DNA of 64,000 nt. Origin: Struthio camelus (taxonomy: Eukaryota; Chordata; Aves; Struthioniformes; Struthionidae). The notes under the pieces were generated by a model. It was not told where the DNA came from. It ran no database searches and was given only the letters and a program-made list of their open reading frames with translations. The translations under genes were made by a program, and so were the position numbers. Shown here piece after piece: positions 61,801 to 64,000 of the stretch (position 1 is its first letter; the number at the start of each line of letters is the position of its first letter). The stretch covers positions 6,744,356-6,808,355 of the forward strand of contig NC_090943.1 of the NCBI RefSeq assembly GCF_040807025.1, written 5' to 3'.

Positions 61801-64000
61801 GCTCTTCTTTTTCTTCATACGGCCATCGCGTAGGCCTTGCTGTCAGCATTCAGAGGCACGGAATTACTCATCTCCCTGTTTTGATTCATATTCTGATTGT
61901 GCCAGTGTCTAAAACAAGAGCTGAACCATGCATTTAGCCAACAGACTAGAAAGCGTTTCTCTTCTGGGTCGCAGAGCAGCGTTCAGAAAACGGGTGAGTC
62001 ATTTTATGACCGACAACAAGCGGACACGGGTCGCAACGCAAAGCTTGGCGCATGGGGCATTTGCATCACCCAGCGTGGCCTGGGAACAGGAGCTGCTGTG
62101 GATGAAGCACCAGCAGCTGTGACCCACCACATCTCCCACAGCTCACGGGGGTGGTGCTGGTTCGAAGTACAGGACATGGCTCAGACCTAGGTTGGCCGGC
62201 AATGGATGTTTCTCATATGTCCCCATCCCTAGGTCTCTCTTCACTGGCTGGAGGAGCCCAGCCAGCCCCTAATCCAGCGCCAGCAATTTCTTTTGTAGCA
62301 GAGCCAAGGCATATTTTAGCTGGTAGGAAAATGCAATTGTGCTCATACAGCCCTGGAGCCACGCAGGGAATGAGACACGTTAGGACTTTTCTCTGCGGGA
62401 ACAGCTATAAAATACTGCGTACGGCGGACTTTACCTTCGGCAGGGAAAAAGTAACCCAGGCAGCTGCAGAGCAAGGTCTCTGGGCGAGGGCAGGGGGGTT
62501 TACCCGGCGCTGGCAGCAGCGAGAGGGCTCTGCCAGCCGGTTGTGCAGCCAGCTGGGGAATTTCTGCCCTTGCAAACACCCAGGGAACAAGCCTGAGCAG
62601 AGGAAGGTGTGTGCAGTGCGTGACCTGAAGGGCCAGCTCCCAGCACGCGGCAGACTTATGTTTACTGTGAAGGAAGGCAGGTTTAAAAAAGTACCAAGGT
62701 GCTTTTCTCGCTGATAAAAGGAAGAGGGAGATTTACAGCACATGGCTGAGCAACGTGACGCTGGGTGGATGCAAGGAGTCGCCAGACCTGCTATGCAGGC
62801 AATAGAAAGCATCTTTTTTGGTATCTCCACTAGGATGTTACAGCTCCACCAGCTTCAAAACCTCTGTCACTGTAAGAGGCACCAGCCCTCTCTCTGTAGC
62901 CTGCTGCACCCCTTCTTCCAGGCACACGTTTTCCATTGAGCAGAACTTGTGCAGAAAAGTTTGCAGGGGCAGAGATTTAACTCAGACCCAGTGATCTGCC
63001 TGAATGTCCGATAAAAAGTGCACTGCAGAATTTGCAATTATTGACACCTTCTTGTGGAACTTTATAGTTTTACTCTCTCAACACTATGGGATGGGAAGAA
63101 AAAAAAGAAAGAAAACATTCAGCTGTTAGTTCTTCTCCTTTTGGTTACTGATGTTCAGTATTCCAGTGTCACAGAAATCGTGACCACACCAGCAAGTTCA
63201 GCAATGAGGGGATAAACCCCTATAAACACCCTCGCTGCCTAAATCAAGCAAAATTAGGAATCTAATTAAGAATAGTTTAATTTCCTTAGCATGTGTAGGG
63301 CCCTGCATAGTTCTCTGTCGCTGGAGAAGCTATGAGTCTTCAGCATTTTGGGAAATGGGTGTTGCTAAATGTAGATTTAGTGAACAAATGTAAGTATTCT
63401 GGCTTCATTGCTTTCTCTCCAGAAAATTGTGACATTTCTCGTTCTGTCAGAGCACTGGCTAAAGTGAGAATTCAGATAAGCCACTAATAAAGAGAACTAA
63501 ACTTTGTCCTTCACAGCTGTGACTATGGGGAGTTTTTACTATAGATTAGCACATACCTTTTCATCAGATTATTTTGTACCTCTAAAACTCCTGCTAAGTG
63601 AATAGCAGCATTGCCACCTACCGGGCAGCAGTTCCAAGGTTCAGCTGCTTCCTTGTCCCATTTTCTCTGTCATCCAAATTGCTCTTGGGCAACAGTTGTC
63701 CTCCTCCACAGGACCAAAGAAACCCTGTTTCTTTACTGAGTTACTGTATTTAAAAGTCTACAGTATGGCTTAAATGGAGGTGAAACACCTGAACTGGCTG
63801 CCGGTGACCCTGCTCAGACCTGGATGAGGTACCATGACATCCCTCGGCTTGGCACTGGAGCCACACTTGTGTGCCTGGCCTGGTATATGGGCCCACACCT
63901 GGGAAGAACCTACACCCACAAGGTAAATGCTCAAAACCCTGCTCTGCTAATCATGGAGGCACCCCCATTTTGCCCAGAGAAGCTGGGCAAGGTACCAAAA
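58851..64000. other. Intergenic to window end: no gene recognised
   Basis: CpG-rich patches at about 58990-59170, 59420-59480 and 60960-61080 alternate with AT-rich DNA, plus an A run at 60680-60696. Open frames are short and overlapping, without recognisable domains. Confidence 0.5.

Noticed and set aside
1-64000. CRISPR arrays, bacterial operons, phage or plasmid features
   Set aside because: The window is vertebrate nuclear DNA with spliced exons. The regular repeats are minisatellites without spacers.

Overview
This is eukaryotic, vertebrate genomic DNA and most likely avian. The evidence is one intron-containing gene with canonical GT-AG junctions, a 3-kb 3' UTR, CpG islands, a CR1 retrotransposon 3' end of bird type, old MIR-like SINE relics, and very few interspersed repeats. 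Other sauropsids (crocodile, turtle) are not excluded.

The only protein-coding gene I can support is CSRNP1 (cysteine/serine-rich nuclear protein 1, formerly AXUD1), on the + strand. A probable non-coding first exon lies in a CpG island at about 38.4-38.86 kb. Intron 1 is 7.9 kb. Four coding exons lie at 46831-47005, 49354-49613, 50082-50378 and 51477-52493. They join in frame to 582 codons plus a stop. The 3' UTR runs from 52494 to about 55475, contains AU-rich elements and a Pumilio-type site, and ends at an AATAAA at 55453.

Layout. 1-34.1 kb: gene-free, AT-leaning DNA with a few CR1 and MIR relics and one long pyrimidine tract. 34.2-36.4 kb: a separate CpG island. 36.44-38.37 kb: a minisatellite with a 19-20 bp unit, about 95-100 copies, ending just upstream of the CSRNP1 promoter. 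38.38-38.86 kb: promoter and exon 1. 38.95-39.79 kb: a second, unrelated GC-rich minisatellite with a 28-29 bp unit, at the start of intron 1. 45.34-46.04 kb: a further CpG-rich patch in intron 1, less than 1 kb before the first coding exon. 46.8-55.5 kb: coding exons and 3' UTR, with a GC-rich block inside the UTR. 55.5-64 kb: intergenic, with no recognised gene.

The most unusual structure is the CSRNP1 promoter held between two different minisatellites. Both have a higher-order period of about 115-116 bp. A seven-codon upstream ORF also ends on the main start codon (ATGA overlap). Many long open frames in 36.4-40.4 kb are by-products of the tandem arrays and are not annotated as genes.
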